From the NCBI RefSeq assembly GCF_900110675.1, contig NZ_FOEN01000005.1:104604-168603 (forward strand): 64,000 nt of DNA. The letters are read 5' to 3'. Both the position numbers and the translations under genes were made by a program. Source of the stretch: Ignavigranum ruoffiae (GTDB taxonomy: Bacteria > Bacillota > Bacilli > Lactobacillales > Aerococcaceae). Numbering within the stretch: position 1 is the stretch's first letter; each line of letters starts with the position of its first letter. Of the stretch, positions 36,673 through 47,171 are shown piece after piece. Under the pieces are notes generated by a model, which worked only from the letters and a program-made list of their open reading frames with translations, did no database searches and was not told where the DNA came from.

Positions 36673-38421
36673 TTATTTACCATCCAACGGTAAAGTCAGC
36701 GAAAACTGAGTCCCTTGATCTGGTTCACTGACTAATTCTATACTTCCCTCAAGCAAATTGACTAAATTCTTAACAATCGATAAACCTAGACCGGTACCGC
36801 CAGAATTTCGGCTTCGTCCTTTATCTACTCGATAAAAACGTTCAAAAATTCTTTTCTGATCTTCATAAGGAATGCCAACCCCATTATCCTTTATAGAGAA
36901 ATAAACATGACTCATATCTTGATGGACTCGAATTTCAATCTGTTTACCCAGACCCGAATAAGTAATCGCATTATCCAGAAGATTAATCAAAATTTGTTTA
37001 ATCCGGCCTGAATCGGAATGCATTATAATTTGTGGTTGACCGTAATAAGTATGAATCTGAATGTTTCTCACCTTCGCTTTAACACTCAAGAATTCAATAA
37101 TATCTTCCACTGACTGAATCACATCAAAGGCTTCATGATGAAGTGGCTCGGACCTTTTCTCAACCCGTGATAATTCTAAAATATCATGGATCAGTTTTTC
37201 CAAACGCACACTCTCATTGGCAATAATCTTAACAAATTTCTCTGCCATTTCAGGTTGTTTTAAGGCCCCATCCTGCAGCGTTTCAGCAAATCCTTTGATC
37301 GCCGTCACTGGGGTGCGTAATTCGTGCGACGCATTCGCCACAAATTCACTCCGAATGGTCTCTAATTTAATAATTTTGGAAATATCATATAGCAAGACCA
37401 GAACCGACTGGCCCGTCTTTTGAAATTGATTCAAATCATCGAAGGGAATGATATTGACATCGATATATTTCTGTTTCGGCAGGAAGATTTCAATTTCATC
37501 GCTTAAACCTTTGGATTCTTCAATGACCCGCGAGATCATATCCACCAAAACATAACTTTGAATCGTTGTTTCATAAGTTCGACCGATGGTTGACTGATCA
37601 AATTGTAATAGATTCTGCGCTTCCGGATTAAACAGTTCAATCCGGTGATCAGGGCTAATTAAGACCACACCTAAGTTCAGATGGTCTAATAATATTGAAA
37701 GACGCTGTTCACTGGAGACCAAATCCTTCCGACTCTCGACCAACTTGTCTTTCAAACTAGTCACCGTGCGGCCAAGATGATCCACATCTTTAAATTGGGT
37801 TCCATAATATTCAAAAGTAAAATCATCTTCCAAGACACGTTGCAAACCTTCGTCAATTACCCTAATGGGCTTAGCAATGTAAACCAGAATGATACGATAG
37901 GCTAAATAAAGCAGGAAGAGAAACAGAATAATGATCCCTAACCAGACTGAGGCCGTTCCAACCCGTAAATCATCAAACAAAGCCTTGGGGTAATGTTCAA
38001 CAAACCAATAATTTCCCGATCCCTGTTTAATTTGATTGGCAATCCAATATCCCGAGGCACTCTTACCATATTCAGAGGTCTCACTTGAAACCCTTAAACT
38101 CTGAATAATCGCATCCAACTCATCTGCCTGCTCAAAATTCTGCCAATAAATCTTTAAACGCGGGCTGGGTCGGATCAAGGCTAGTTTAGTCCCTGAAGTA
38201 TAGAGGGATTGAATTTCTTTAATATCATGTTGATCAAGCGTATCTATATCAATCTCTTGAATAAAACTAGAGAACGCGTTACTTTGGGTAACCATTACTT
38301 GACTAATTAATCGATTAATTTGAAAATTTAAAAAAACAGCCACTAAAACTATAAAAGGTAAAAATAGTAATATAAGCTGTTTTATCCGTAATCTTCTATT
38401 CTCTGAATGCTGATAAATCAT
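36673..38421 (-). CDS. phoR: PhoR-type sensor histidine kinase
   Basis: A 582-residue kinase with membrane segments at about 14-32 and 158-181 and an outer domain between them. Then come HAMP, a PAS domain (about 240-350), HisKA with His366 in ANASHELRTPV and a HATPase with NLLDNAITYS, DNGVGI and GTGLGLSIVKNLV. The domain order is that of PhoR and WalK. Adjacency to the pst genes and to PHO boxes argues for PhoR. Its start overlaps the phoP stop (ATGA). Confidence 0.88.
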   Translation of the reverse strand: MIYQHSENRRLRIKQLILLFLPFIVLVAVFLNFQINRLISQVMVTQSNAFSSFIQEIDIDTLDQHDIKEIQSLYTSGTKLALIRPSPRLKIYWQNFEQADELDAIIQSLRVSSETSEYGKSASGYWIANQIKQGSGNYWFVEHYPKALFDDLRVGTASVWLGIIILFLFLLYLAYRIILVYIAKPIRVIDEGLQRVLEDDFTFEYYGTQFKDVDHLGRTVTSLKDKLVESRKDLVSSEQRLSILLDHLNLGVVLISPDHRIELFNPEAQNLLQFDQSTIGRTYETTIQSYVLVDMISRVIEESKGLSDEIEIFLPKQKYIDVNIIPFDDLNQFQKTGQSVLVLLYDISKIIKLETIRSEFVANASHELRTPVTAIKGFAETLQDGALKQPEMAEKFVKIIANESVRLEKLIHDILELSRVEKRSEPLHHEAFDVIQSVEDIIEFLSVKAKVRNIQIHTYYGQPQIIMHSDSGRIKQILINLLDNAITYSGLGKQIEIRVHQDMSHVYFSIKDNGVGIPYEDQKRIFERFYRVDKGRSRNSGGTGLGLSIVKNLVNLLEGSIELVSEPDQGTQFSLTLPLDGK

Positions 38422-39218
38422 TCTTCAGGTACCTCAAATTTATAACCGAATCCACGTACGGTCTTAATATATTCAGGCCTTTTAGAATCGGTCTCAATTT
38501 TCTCACGCAAATGGCTAATATGAACGTCTACTATCCGGGTCTCACCTTCATAATCAAAGTCCCAGACACTGTTTAATAATTGTTCACGACTTAATACCCG
38601 TCCTTTGCGTAGCGCCATATAAACTAATAAGTCGAATTCCTTCGGCGTAATATCAATGGACTTGTTATCGACCAAGACTTCATAATGATTGGTGTTAATT
38701 TCGATCTTTCCAATGCGGATGGTTTTGGAATCGTCCTCATTCTTTAAAACTTGAACCGATTGGTCATTCATCAAAGTGAAGTCTAAATCACTCCAGAGAA
38801 AATTGCCTGATTTATTTAATTCGGCTTGTTTTTCTTGGTGAATCTGTTGCTGAGTTTCAGTTCGGCGAAAGATCGCCTTAATCCGAGCTACCACCTCACG
38901 AGGGCTAAATGGCTTGGTCATATAGTCATCTGCACCTAATTCTAGACCAATAATCTTATCGTATTCATCGGTTTTAGCCGTCAGCATAAGGATAGGGGTA
39001 CTAATCCCTTCTTTACGAACACGACGGCAGACATCAATACCATCCATCCCAGGCAACATAATATCTAAAATAATAAAATCATAGCTTTTTTCTTTAATAA
39101 TGCGGTAGGCTTCTTCGCCATCAGTCGCCTTGTCGACCTGATAGCCGGCCTGATTCAGATTATATTCCAACAACGTCAGGATATTCTCCTCGTCGTCAAC
39201 GATTAGAATCTCTTTCAT
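38418..39218 (-). CDS. phoP: PhoP-type response regulator
   Basis: An OmpR-family regulator with phospho-acceptor Asp52 in IILDIMLPGMDG, the conserved Lys in MTKPFSPREVV and a winged-helix domain ending VRGFGYKFE. At 266 residues it is about 30 longer than most PhoP proteins. The extra residues are a polar linker at about 128-165, between receiver and DNA-binding domains. It precedes phoR and the pst genes, which carry matching PHO boxes. No PHO box was seen in front of phoP itself. Confidence 0.9.
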   Translation of the reverse strand: MKEILIVDDEENILTLLEYNLNQAGYQVDKATDGEEAYRIIKEKSYDFIILDIMLPGMDGIDVCRRVRKEGISTPILMLTAKTDEYDKIIGLELGADDYMTKPFSPREVVARIKAIFRRTETQQQIHQEKQAELNKSGNFLWSDLDFTLMNDQSVQVLKNEDDSKTIRIGKIEINTNHYEVLVDNKSIDITPKEFDLLVYMALRKGRVLSREQLLNSVWDFDYEGETRIVDVHISHLREKIETDSKRPEYIKTVRGFGYKFEVPEE

Positions 39219-39328
39219 TCCTTTACCCCCAAAACTTTTCGCTCATTCTTTATCTTATCAAAGTTACTCTAAAATAGCATCTGTCTTAATCATAATTTTA
39301 CTTAATTAATGCTCTCCCCATTTAAAAA

Positions 39329-39366
39329 GACGAAGAATTCCATTCGCTAAGCAAGGCTTCTTCGTC
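39329..39366 (-). terminator. ftsEX terminator
   Basis: GACGAAGAA and TTCTTCGTC pair over a 20-base loop, and the minus strand continues in TTTTTAAA. It lies eight bases after the ftsX stop. Confidence 0.85.
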
Positions 39367-39373
39367 TAATTAT

Positions 39374-40264
39374 TTATTGTTTTAAATATTGGCGGATGGA
39401 ACGGCGAGCTCCGACCACTCCGAAAATCATACCGGAAAGGACAAGAACCGCGCCAACATATACTAGCAAGGGCCAACTTGGAGAGAAACGAATAATACGT
39501 ACTCCAATAATTTCAACCGAAGCCCGTTGCAAACCTTCATAGGCGGCGTAGAGTATTGAAGAGGCCAAAATTCCCCCAATCAACCCAATAAACATACCCT
39601 CATAAGCAAACGGTGAACGGATGTAAGAATTCTTGGCACCGACCAAGCGCATGATCTGAATTTCAGTTTGGCGAGCGTTGATAGTCATCTTAATCGTATT
39701 CGACACTAAGCTGATAGCCACGACCACCAAAATAGCTGCTAAGAGGGCCAGAACTATCCGGATAATCTCGATTGTCTTTAAGAGATTCTGGGTATCAATG
39801 GCGCCATATTTAACTTCAGTAGCATTGGCTAACTTGCTAATTTCCTGCGTAACTTGGTCCAAATGATCCGTATTATCTACGTCGACCACAAATACATTAT
39901 AGAAAGGATTGGCGTCACCTTCGAATAACTCGAACTCGGACCCATAGTTCTCAACCACATCGGCGAGTTCCTCATCTTTTGTTCGATAAGTTACCTTGTC
40001 AACATGGTCAATGGCTAGAATTTCTTCCTTAAGCTTGGTCTCTTCTTCTTTAGTCGCAGCAATATCGATATGAACCCGGATTTTAACTCCTTGCTCGATA
40101 TCTTGGATCACATTATCAACATTATCCATAAAAACCAGTAAAGAGCCAACCATAAATAAGGTCAAAACCATGGTCAAGATAGTGGCCGTGGTCATCCAAC
40201 CGTTTCGAAACAAATTTCGAAAGCCATTACGAATATGGCGCCAAAAATCTCTAATCATTCTCAT
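39374..40264 (-). CDS. ftsX: FtsX, cell-division ABC transporter-like membrane protein
   Basis: A 296-residue protein with one N-terminal membrane segment, an outer domain (about 45-165) and three C-terminal membrane segments. It has the FtsX marks ISLVSNTIKMTINARQTEI and IMRLVGAKNSYIR. With FtsE it activates peptidoglycan hydrolases from across the membrane. The PcsB-like NlpC/P60 protein at 9130-10746 is a candidate partner. It overlaps ftsE by 14 bases. Confidence 0.95.
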   Translation of the reverse strand: MRMIRDFWRHIRNGFRNLFRNGWMTTATILTMVLTLFMVGSLLVFMDNVDNVIQDIEQGVKIRVHIDIAATKEEETKLKEEILAIDHVDKVTYRTKDEELADVVENYGSEFELFEGDANPFYNVFVVDVDNTDHLDQVTQEISKLANATEVKYGAIDTQNLLKTIEIIRIVLALLAAILVVVAISLVSNTIKMTINARQTEIQIMRLVGAKNSYIRSPFAYEGMFIGLIGGILASSILYAAYEGLQRASVEIIGVRIIRFSPSWPLLVYVGAVLVLSGMIFGVVGARRSIRQYLKQ

Positions 40265-40937
40265 GGTATTCCCCCTTAAATTGATCGCGAATAATCTTGC
40301 CTTGATTGATTCGAATCACTCGGTGTTTAAAGGTATTGACTAATTGCTCATTATGGGTCCCCATGATGACCGTCGTTCCATTTCGATTAATCTGTTCTAA
40401 CAAAAGGAAGATGTCTTTGGCATTCTCTGGGTCCAAATTTCCCGTCGGTTCATCAGCAACCAGGATGCTTGGCCGATTGGCAATTGCCCGAGCAATCGCC
40501 ACCCGTTGTTGCTCCCCACCTGATAATTCATTTGGATATTGTTGAACCTTGTGACGGAGACCAACCAATTCCAGCACTTCATTCACCCGACTTTTAATTT
40601 CTTTCCGGCTTTTACCCGTCACTTCAAGAGCATAAGCTACATTCTCAGCAACGGTAAGTCGCGGTAACAATTTAAAATCTTGAAAAATCACACTGACGTA
40701 ACGGCGTAGATAAGGAAGATCCTTCGCCTTTAATCGATCCATATGATATTTGCCTACTGTTAATTGGCCTGAGCTAATGACTTCTTCCCGATTTAATAAT
40801 TTCATAAAAGTCGATTTCCCTGAACCACTGGGACCAATCAGATAGACAAATTCTCCTTGTTCAATTCTTAATGTAACATCATTGACAGCAATAATTCCGT
40901 TATCATATTGCTTGCTAACATTTGTCATTTGAATCAT
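40251..40937 (-). CDS. ftsE: FtsE, cell-division ATPase
   Basis: A 228-residue ABC ATPase with Walker A GPSGSGKST (near residue 36), signature LSGGEQQRVAIARA, Walker B ILVADEPTGNLDP and the switch His in GTHN. It powers FtsX. GAGGTG precedes the ATG. It lies 57 bases after prfB, the usual prfB-ftsE-ftsX order of Firmicutes. Confidence 0.96.
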   Translation of the reverse strand: MIQMTNVSKQYDNGIIAVNDVTLRIEQGEFVYLIGPSGSGKSTFMKLLNREEVISSGQLTVGKYHMDRLKAKDLPYLRRYVSVIFQDFKLLPRLTVAENVAYALEVTGKSRKEIKSRVNEVLELVGLRHKVQQYPNELSGGEQQRVAIARAIANRPSILVADEPTGNLDPENAKDIFLLLEQINRNGTTVIMGTHNEQLVNTFKHRVIRINQGKIIRDQFKGEYHEND

Positions 40938-40994
40938 GATGACACCTCATTTCCTAAATCTAAATCAACGGTTTTAAAAATTTCCCTAAAACTC

Positions 40995-42105
40995 CTATTG
41001 ATCGCTATGAACTGACCAACGGAGATAGGCATCCATAAATGGATCTAAGTCACCATCAACAACGGCCTGGCTGTTACCAACCTCATAGTCGGTCCGGTGG
41101 TCTTTAACCATCGAATAAGGATGAAAGACATAGGAACGAATCTGGGAGCCCCAACCTATTTCTTTCTGTTCTCCGCGAATTTCTCGCAGCTTAGCTTCTT
41201 GTTCTTCAACTTGTTTCTGGTACAATTTCGCTTTTAAGAGTTGCATGGCTGTATCCCGGTTCTGAAATTGAGAACGTTGAGATTGACTTTGGGTTACAAT
41301 TCCGGTCGGTATATGGGTAATACGGACAGCTGAGGAAGTTTTATTAATATGCTGACCCCCCGCTCCACTGGCTCGGTAGGTATCTACCCGCAAATCATCT
41401 GGATTAATTTCAACCTCAATACTTTCATCCAATTCCGGCATCACTTCGACCGAGGCGAAAGAGGTGTGGCGGCGACTATTAGAATCAAACGGTGAAATCC
41501 GCACCAGCCGGTGAATGCCCTTTTCTGATTTGAGGTAACCATAGGCATTCAAGCCACGAATCGCTAGGGTTACACTCTTAATCCCCGCTTCGTCACCATC
41601 TTGATAATCTAGAACTTCGACAGAATAATCCTTCTTCTCCGCCCAACGTTGATACATTCGTAATAAGATACTGCCCCAATCTTGGGATTCTGTTCCTCCA
41701 GCGCCTGGATGAATCTCTAAGATGGCATTCAAACGGTCGTGGGGTTGGGATAGTAGCAAGGATAATTCATAGGATTCCATGGCCTTTACTAAGTTCTGAC
41801 AGAGCTGCTCCGCTTCTTTCATAAGTTCTTCATCCTGACTGGTTTCCAATAAATCAATGGCCAAAGATAATTCCTCCAAATGATTTTGTAGATCTTGGAG
41901 TTGCTGATAGGTCCCTTTGACTTCATTGGCTTGTTTCATCGTCGCTTGTGCTTGTTCAGCATCCTGCCAGAAATCGGCTTGGGCCATCTGATAATCATAA
42001 TTAGCAATCTCTTCTTCTAGGGTTTCGAGGTCAAAGAGACCCCCTTAAATTATTAAATTTATCTTGATGATTCTCCAGTATTTGTTTCATTTCATATAAT
42101 TCCAT
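40995..42105 (-). CDS. prfB: Peptide chain release factor 2, programmed +1 frameshift
   Basis: RF2 ends translation at UGA and UAA. Frame 0 starts at the ATG at 42105 (AAGGAG upstream) and runs 24 codons to CTT TGA C, with the internal Shine-Dalgarno AGGGGG at 42040-42045. Skipping the T at 42033 joins the main frame, giving about 369 residues. This is the classic autoregulatory shift: scarce RF2 lets ribosomes slip past the UGA. The GGQ motif is seen in [10 protein letters not shown], with the codon-recognition domain before it. The first ATG in the main frame alone would lose the true N-terminus. Confidence 0.96.
42030..42048 (-). promoter_or_regulatory. Programmed +1 frameshift site of prfB
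   Basis: AGGGGGTCTCTTTGAC holds the internal Shine-Dalgarno, the slippery CTT and the in-frame TGA followed by C, as in other prfB genes. The TGA is at 42031-42033. Confidence 0.95.
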
Positions 42106-42176
42106 CGATTTACTCCTTAATAAAGATGAACGAATAACCTTTTAAGATTCCCAGGTTATTCGTTCAATAATTCATT

Positions 42177-44576
42177 CTATGCGCGACTTGGTCCAGCAAC
42201 TTGTTCCCGTTCAACATTCTGACGAACTTGAGCCTTCATAACGAAGCGGGTCACATCGAATTCAATCGCTGAGATCATTTCTTCGAACCGTTCGTAGCCT
42301 TCGGTTTGATATTCGGTTAAGGGATTGGTTTGAGCATACGCCCGTAGTCCTACACCTTGGCGTAAGTGATCCATGGCATCAATATGATCGGTCCACTTAG
42401 AGTCGACCACCTTAAGAATAATCACTTTCTCAAATTCTAAGACTTGTTCTGGCCCATATAGTTGGCTCAACTTCTCATCGTATAACTTTTCAGTCAAGCC
42501 ATAAATATAAGAAATCATTTCCTTTTCTGATTTATTGGCTAAATCTTCTACGGAAATATCATCTTCACTCATCAGATTTGCATGGGCAAAATTGATAATC
42601 TCTTCTAAATTGGCAGTGCGTTTATCTTCATCGATTGCCAAGGCTACTTGTCTTTCAATCGTTCGATGCATCATTGCCTTCACGTAAGGGGTTAAACTTT
42701 CTTCTGCGTTAATGACATCTAGGCGTTGCTTGTAGATTACTTCCCGTTGCTCACGCATCACCTCATCGTACTCCAATACGTTCTTACGGGTGTCATAGTT
42801 ATTCCCTTCTACTCGCTTCTGAGCAGATTCAACTTGACGACTGAGCATTTTACTTTGAATCGCCATATCATTAGCTTCTTCATCATCAGCATTCAATTTC
42901 TCCCATATTGCCTTGATTCGATCTGAACCAAAACGGCGCATTAAGTCGTCTTCTAAAGACAAGTAGAATTGTGAAGCGCCTGGGTCACCTTGACGACCAG
43001 AACGTCCCCGTAATTGGTCATCAATCCGACGTGATTCGTGACGTTCCGTCCCAATAACACACAGACCGCCCACTTCTTTAACACCGCTACCTAACTTGAT
43101 ATCGGTACCCCGACCAGCCATATTCGTCGCAATCGTGACTGCACCTTTTTGACCAGCCTGCATGACAATTTCAGCTTCTTTGAAGTGATTCTTGGCATTC
43201 AAGACTTCATGCGGAATCCCTGCGCGGGTTAAGAGCTTAGATAGATATTCAGAGGTTTCAACGGCAACCGTTCCGACTAAGATTGGTTGACCTTTGGCAT
43301 GACGTTCTTTAATTTCTTCAACGACGGCATTGAATTTAGAACGCAGGTTTGGATATAACAAATCTGCTTGGTCGTCGCGAATAACCGGCCGGTTGGTTGG
43401 AACTTGCACGACATTCATATTATAAATTTCACGGAATTCTTCCTCTTCGGTCTTAGCCGTCCCGGTCATTCCTGAAAGTTTCTCATACATACGGAAATAA
43501 TTTTGGAAAGTAATCGTCGCCATGGTCTTAGATTCGTTCTCAATTTGAACATTTTCTTTAGCTTCGATGGCTTGGTGCAAACCATCAGAATAGCGTCGAC
43601 CTTCCATAATCCGCCCGGTAAAGGAGTCAACAATCTTAACTTGCCCTTCATCCACCACATAATCAATATCTTTCAACATGATATAATTGGCCCGTAAAGA
43701 TTGATCAATATGGTGAACCAGAGCGGTATTGTCGACATCATAAAGGTTATCTAAGCGAAAGACAGATTCAGCCTTGTCGACACCGACATCGGTTAAGGCA
43801 ATCGATTTAGAAGTCAAATCGATGCTATAGTCCTCTTCTTCACGTAATCCTTTAACAAAGTAATCGGCACGATTATATAAAGCAGTAGATTTACCTGCTT
43901 GACCCGAAATAATTAAAGGAGTCCGTGCTTCATCAATCAGAATGGAGTCAACCTCATCGACTACAGCAAAATAAAGGGGACGTTGAACCATTTGTTCCTT
44001 ATAAACCACCATGTTATCCCGCAAATAATCGAAACCGAGTTCGTTATTGGTTGAGTAAGTAATATCACAATTGTAGGCTTCCCGTTTTTGTGACGAATTC
44101 ATACTATTTAAATTCAAACCTACAGTCAGGCCAAGGAAGCGATAAACCTCACCCATCTCTTGAGAGTCCCGAGTCGCCAAATAATCATTGACGGTAACCA
44201 CATGAACCCCTTTACCAGCTAAAGCATTTAAATAAACTGGCATGGTTTCGGTCAGGGTCTTACCTTCCCCAGTCTTCATTTCAGCAATGTTCCCACCATG
44301 AAGTACAATTCCACCTTGAATTTGGACCTTATAAGGGAACAAGCCGAGAACACGCCGAGCAGCTTCCCGTACCACGGCGAACGCTTCTTCAAGAATATCC
44401 TCCAAAGTTTCACCTTTGGCTAGACGTTGACGAAAGAGAACCGTTTGTTCACGCAATTGCTCATCAGTCATATCGCGATAACGTTCTTCCATTGCCATAA
44501 TCCGATCAGCCATTTTTCCGGTTCTTCGGAGTTCGGCTTTATCATTTTCTATTAAATTCTTCAAAAAATTGGCCAT
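42177..44576 (-). CDS. secA: SecA preprotein translocase ATPase
   Basis: SecA pushes secretory proteins through SecYEG. The start at 44576 has AAGGGG and gives the family N-terminus [16 protein letters not shown]. The protein has 799 residues with Walker [13 protein letters not shown]-box-like [27 protein letters not shown] and the helicase part [12 protein letters not shown]. It ends QVAGPSRA and lacks the C-terminal zinc-binding Cys cluster (CxCxSGKxxKxCC) of many SecA proteins; some Lactobacillales SecA are also short. It lies 71 bases upstream of prfB. Confidence 0.97.
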   Translation of the reverse strand: MANFLKNLIENDKAELRRTGKMADRIMAMEERYRDMTDEQLREQTVLFRQRLAKGETLEDILEEAFAVVREAARRVLGLFPYKVQIQGGIVLHGGNIAEMKTGEGKTLTETMPVYLNALAGKGVHVVTVNDYLATRDSQEMGEVYRFLGLTVGLNLNSMNSSQKREAYNCDITYSTNNELGFDYLRDNMVVYKEQMVQRPLYFAVVDEVDSILIDEARTPLIISGQAGKSTALYNRADYFVKGLREEEDYSIDLTSKSIALTDVGVDKAESVFRLDNLYDVDNTALVHHIDQSLRANYIMLKDIDYVVDEGQVKIVDSFTGRIMEGRRYSDGLHQAIEAKENVQIENESKTMATITFQNYFRMYEKLSGMTGTAKTEEEEFREIYNMNVVQVPTNRPVIRDDQADLLYPNLRSKFNAVVEEIKERHAKGQPILVGTVAVETSEYLSKLLTRAGIPHEVLNAKNHFKEAEIVMQAGQKGAVTIATNMAGRGTDIKLGSGVKEVGGLCVIGTERHESRRIDDQLRGRSGRQGDPGASQFYLSLEDDLMRRFGSDRIKAIWEKLNADDEEANDMAIQSKMLSRQVESAQKRVEGNNYDTRKNVLEYDEVMREQREVIYKQRLDVINAEESLTPYVKAMMHRTIERQVALAIDEDKRTANLEEIINFAHANLMSEDDISVEDLANKSEKEMISYIYGLTEKLYDEKLSQLYGPEQVLEFEKVIILKVVDSKWTDHIDAMDHLRQGVGLRAYAQTNPLTEYQTEGYERFEEMISAIEFDVTRFVMKAQVRQNVEREQVAGPSRA

Positions 44577-44823
44577 TATTATACCCCTTTTAATTATCTT
44601 TACAGATACATATATCACTTATAATAAAATATGCAAAGTATCACTCATACAGTTTATCATGGACGGCAAGCAAATAAAAGCATATTTGTTCTTATTTACG
44701 GTCCTAGTGTGGTCTTCTTGTTCCTTTCATTCAAAAACTAAAGATTGAATCGTCGTCACCGAGAAATTAAGATATGCATTTTCTGATGAGAAACGATAAA
44801 ATAGATGCAGAAAGGATGAGCCG

Positions 44824-45588
44824 ATGAATTCCCAATTAAATCTGAATCAAATGCATTCAAAAATTCTTGAATGGTTGTCTTATAGCCGAGAAAAAATATT
44901 AAATTTCAATCAATTCTCAATCGATACTAAATCAAATGACAAAGACTTGGTTACTACCGTGGACAAAACAATAGAAGCTGATTTCAAAGATTTCATTCAA
45001 AATAACTTCCCCGACCACCAAATCCTTGGCGAAGAAAGCTATGCCAGCTTTGAGGCAAACGACAGCCCCTTCCTCTGGGTGATTGATCCCATTGACGGCA
45101 CTGCCAATTTCGTAAAAATGCGCCAAGACTATTGTGTCATGCTTGCCTTCTTTATCAAGCAAGAGCCTCAGCTTTCTTACATCTATGATATTTATAACAA
45201 TCATCTCTACTATGCCATTAAAGGGCAGGGTGTTTTCCGTAATGACCGACAGTTAGCAAAACCTCAGCTCTGTTCAATTGATGAAAGCTTTGTCTCAATT
45301 GATCGTTTAAGAACTGATGACTCTTCACTGCTTAACAAGATTGATCAAGGAGCTTTCGACTTACGTTATCTTGGTTGTAGCGGTCTGGATGGTGCCCGAG
45401 TCTTAGAAGGTAAATTTGCTGTCTTTGTTAACCCTAAGGGGGGTCCATGGGATTATGCTCCTTTTATCTTAATGGCCCAAGAGCTAGACCTTAAGTTATG
45501 CGCCTGGTCTGGTGAAAGATTAGATTTATCAGGCTACAGTGATTTCTTCCTTGGCCGACTAGAAGTCTATCAAGAGTTGTTTAACTAA
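44824..45588 (+). CDS. Inositol-monophosphatase family phosphatase
   Basis: A 254-residue cytoplasmic phosphatase of the Mg2+-dependent IMPase/SuhB family. The metal ligands are in LGEES (near residue 65) and WVIDPIDGTANF (near residue 84), with a C-terminal GPWDYAP. The natural substrate cannot be told from sequence (inositol phosphates, PAP or other sugar phosphates). AAAGGATG precedes the ATG. It is a lone plus-strand gene divergent from secA and convergent with hpf, with which it shares a terminator. Confidence 0.9.
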   Translation: MNSQLNLNQMHSKILEWLSYSREKILNFNQFSIDTKSNDKDLVTTVDKTIEADFKDFIQNNFPDHQILGEESYASFEANDSPFLWVIDPIDGTANFVKMRQDYCVMLAFFIKQEPQLSYIYDIYNNHLYYAIKGQGVFRNDRQLAKPQLCSIDESFVSIDRLRTDDSSLLNKIDQGAFDLRYLGCSGLDGARVLEGKFAVFVNPKGGPWDYAPFILMAQELDLKLCAWSGERLDLSGYSDFFLGRLEVYQELFN

Positions 45589-45601
45589 CCTGCACATTCA
45601 A

Positions 45602-45645
45602 AAACCACCCGCGAATTCACCTTATTAAGCAAATTCACGGGTGGT
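45602..45645. terminator. Shared bidirectional terminator
   Basis: A 15-bp stem (AACCACCCGCGAATT with AATTCACGGGTGGTT, one G:T pair) sits between converging genes, with T-rich flanks on both strands. Confidence 0.85.
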
Positions 45646-45669
45646 TATTATATTTAATAAAACTTTAGT

Positions 45670-46233
45670 TTACAGTGTTGCTGTTTCGATTAAACCATAA
45701 CGTCCATCATTTCGACGATATACAATATTGGTTTCATTGGTTTCCGCATCGGTATAAATAAAGAAGTCATGACCTAACATGTTCATTTGAAGGACTGCTT
45801 CTTCACTATCCATCGGTTTTAGACTAATGCGTTTAGAACGTACGATTTCAAGTTCAGGTTCAGCATGCTTTTCAGCTTTATGATCTGACTCATCGGCCGG
45901 AAGATCAGCAATGCCATCAAATCCACGTTCTCTGGATTTACGATTAATTTTAGTTTTATATTTTCTTACTTGTCTTTCTAATTTATCAACCACGAAGTCG
46001 ATACTCTTATATAAATCATCCGTTGTTTCTTCAGCACGGAGCACTAGGAAAGATAATGGAATAGTTACTTCCGCTTTCGCAGTCTTATCTGGATAAACTT
46101 TGAGATTCACATAGGCTGTCGCATCAGGGGTATCTGAAAAGAATTTATCAAGTTTTGCTACTTTCTTTTCAGCATATTCTCGAATCGCTTGAGTGACCTC
46201 AATATTTTCACCGCGCACATTATAGTTAAACAT
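45670..46233 (-). CDS. hpf: Long ribosome hibernation promoting factor
   Basis: HPF dimerises 70S ribosomes into inactive 100S particles in stationary phase. The 187-residue long form has the N-terminal S30AE domain (residues 1-100, NVRGENIEVTQAIREY). A C-terminal dimerisation domain of about 55 residues follows (IVRSKRISLKPMDSEEAVLQM, DFFIYTDAETNETNIVYRR). AGAGGG precedes the start. It lies downstream of the comF genes with its own upstream gap of 158 bases. Confidence 0.96.
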   Translation of the reverse strand: MFNYNVRGENIEVTQAIREYAEKKVAKLDKFFSDTPDATAYVNLKVYPDKTAKAEVTIPLSFLVLRAEETTDDLYKSIDFVVDKLERQVRKYKTKINRKSRERGFDGIADLPADESDHKAEKHAEPELEIVRSKRISLKPMDSEEAVLQMNMLGHDFFIYTDAETNETNIVYRRNDGRYGLIETATL

Positions 46234-46391
46234 ACGAATCCCTCTCTTCCGATTTATTTAAATGACTTCAGACGATGGTCAGTCCGTCATTTAAAGTTTT
46301 AGAAGTTTTCAACTTCTTTAGAATATTATAGCATAGATTCCTTCGAATGAAAACGCAAACAGTTTTTTCAAAGCTGAGATTTACCGTTCTT

Positions 46392-47171
46392 TCAACTTAA
46401 ATCTATTTCTCGGGCTAGAGTCAGTGAAATGATGCGTGGCACAGCCTGCTGCCGAGCTTGATAGGCTTTTATCAGGGCAGTTTTAGCCCGAATCAAGGTC
46501 GTCCCCGTTGTATACACATCATCAAAAATAAGTAAAGCTCGCTCAGGTAAGGTTGTTATTCCTTGATTTACTGCGAAAACTTGTTCTAATTTTAAACGGT
46601 CCTCTCGACTCTTCTGGGCTTGTCGTAGTCCATCTCCTCGATATAGTAAACATTCTTGATATGGGATGCCTGCTTGATTCAACAACTCGCCAGTGGCATG
46701 AAATTTACGCTTGGCTAGAGAACTAGGGCTAGAGGGTAAGACCAGCCATTGATAGGCCTTGTATTTTCGATAAACGTGTTTTAACAGAGGACGAACAGCT
46801 GCAGCTAAACGGATATCTCCTTGATACTTATAACGATACAACCATTCACGAATAAAATCATTATATGCCATTAATGGTTGATTTTTTAAGAAAGATAAGT
46901 CATATTGTCGGCGCCAGATAAAGCAATCATGACAGTAGTCTTCTTGTTGCAGGGAATAAATTTTTTGGTAGGGGTCGGTTGTCTGGTCTAGGAGTTGACG
47001 TTGACAAGCTTGGCAAAAAGGGGCTCTGGGTCGATCACGCTGGAATTTATTTTGGCATACAGTACAGAGGATAGGTGGTTCAATGGCTTTCAGGCTGAGG
47101 ATGTCTGCCAATCTTAAATCATAATTTAATGGGCATTGACAAATCAGACAATCAGGATTGACTCTAATCAT
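46392..47171 (-). CDS. comFC: ComFC, competence phosphoribosyltransferase-like protein
   Basis: A 259-residue protein needed for DNA uptake in competent bacteria, with an N-terminal zinc cluster (CLICQCPL, CTVCQNKF, CQACQRQL, CHDC) and a C-terminal PRTase fold with the PRPP loop LLIFDDVYTTGTT. It overlaps comFA by eight bases. The pair suggests that this organism can take up DNA, although the other late competence operons are outside the window. Confidence 0.92.
   Translation of the reverse strand: MIRVNPDCLICQCPLNYDLRLADILSLKAIEPPILCTVCQNKFQRDRPRAPFCQACQRQLLDQTTDPYQKIYSLQQEDYCHDCFIWRRQYDLSFLKNQPLMAYNDFIREWLYRYKYQGDIRLAAAVRPLLKHVYRKYKAYQWLVLPSSPSSLAKRKFHATGELLNQAGIPYQECLLYRGDGLRQAQKSREDRLKLEQVFAVNQGITTLPERALLIFDDVYTTGTTLIRAKTALIKAYQARQQAVPRIISLTLAREIDLS

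Noticed and set aside
42031..42033. In-frame stop early in prfB, as if a broken gene
   Set aside because: It is the programmed frameshift UGA with the internal Shine-Dalgarno and CTT slip codon.
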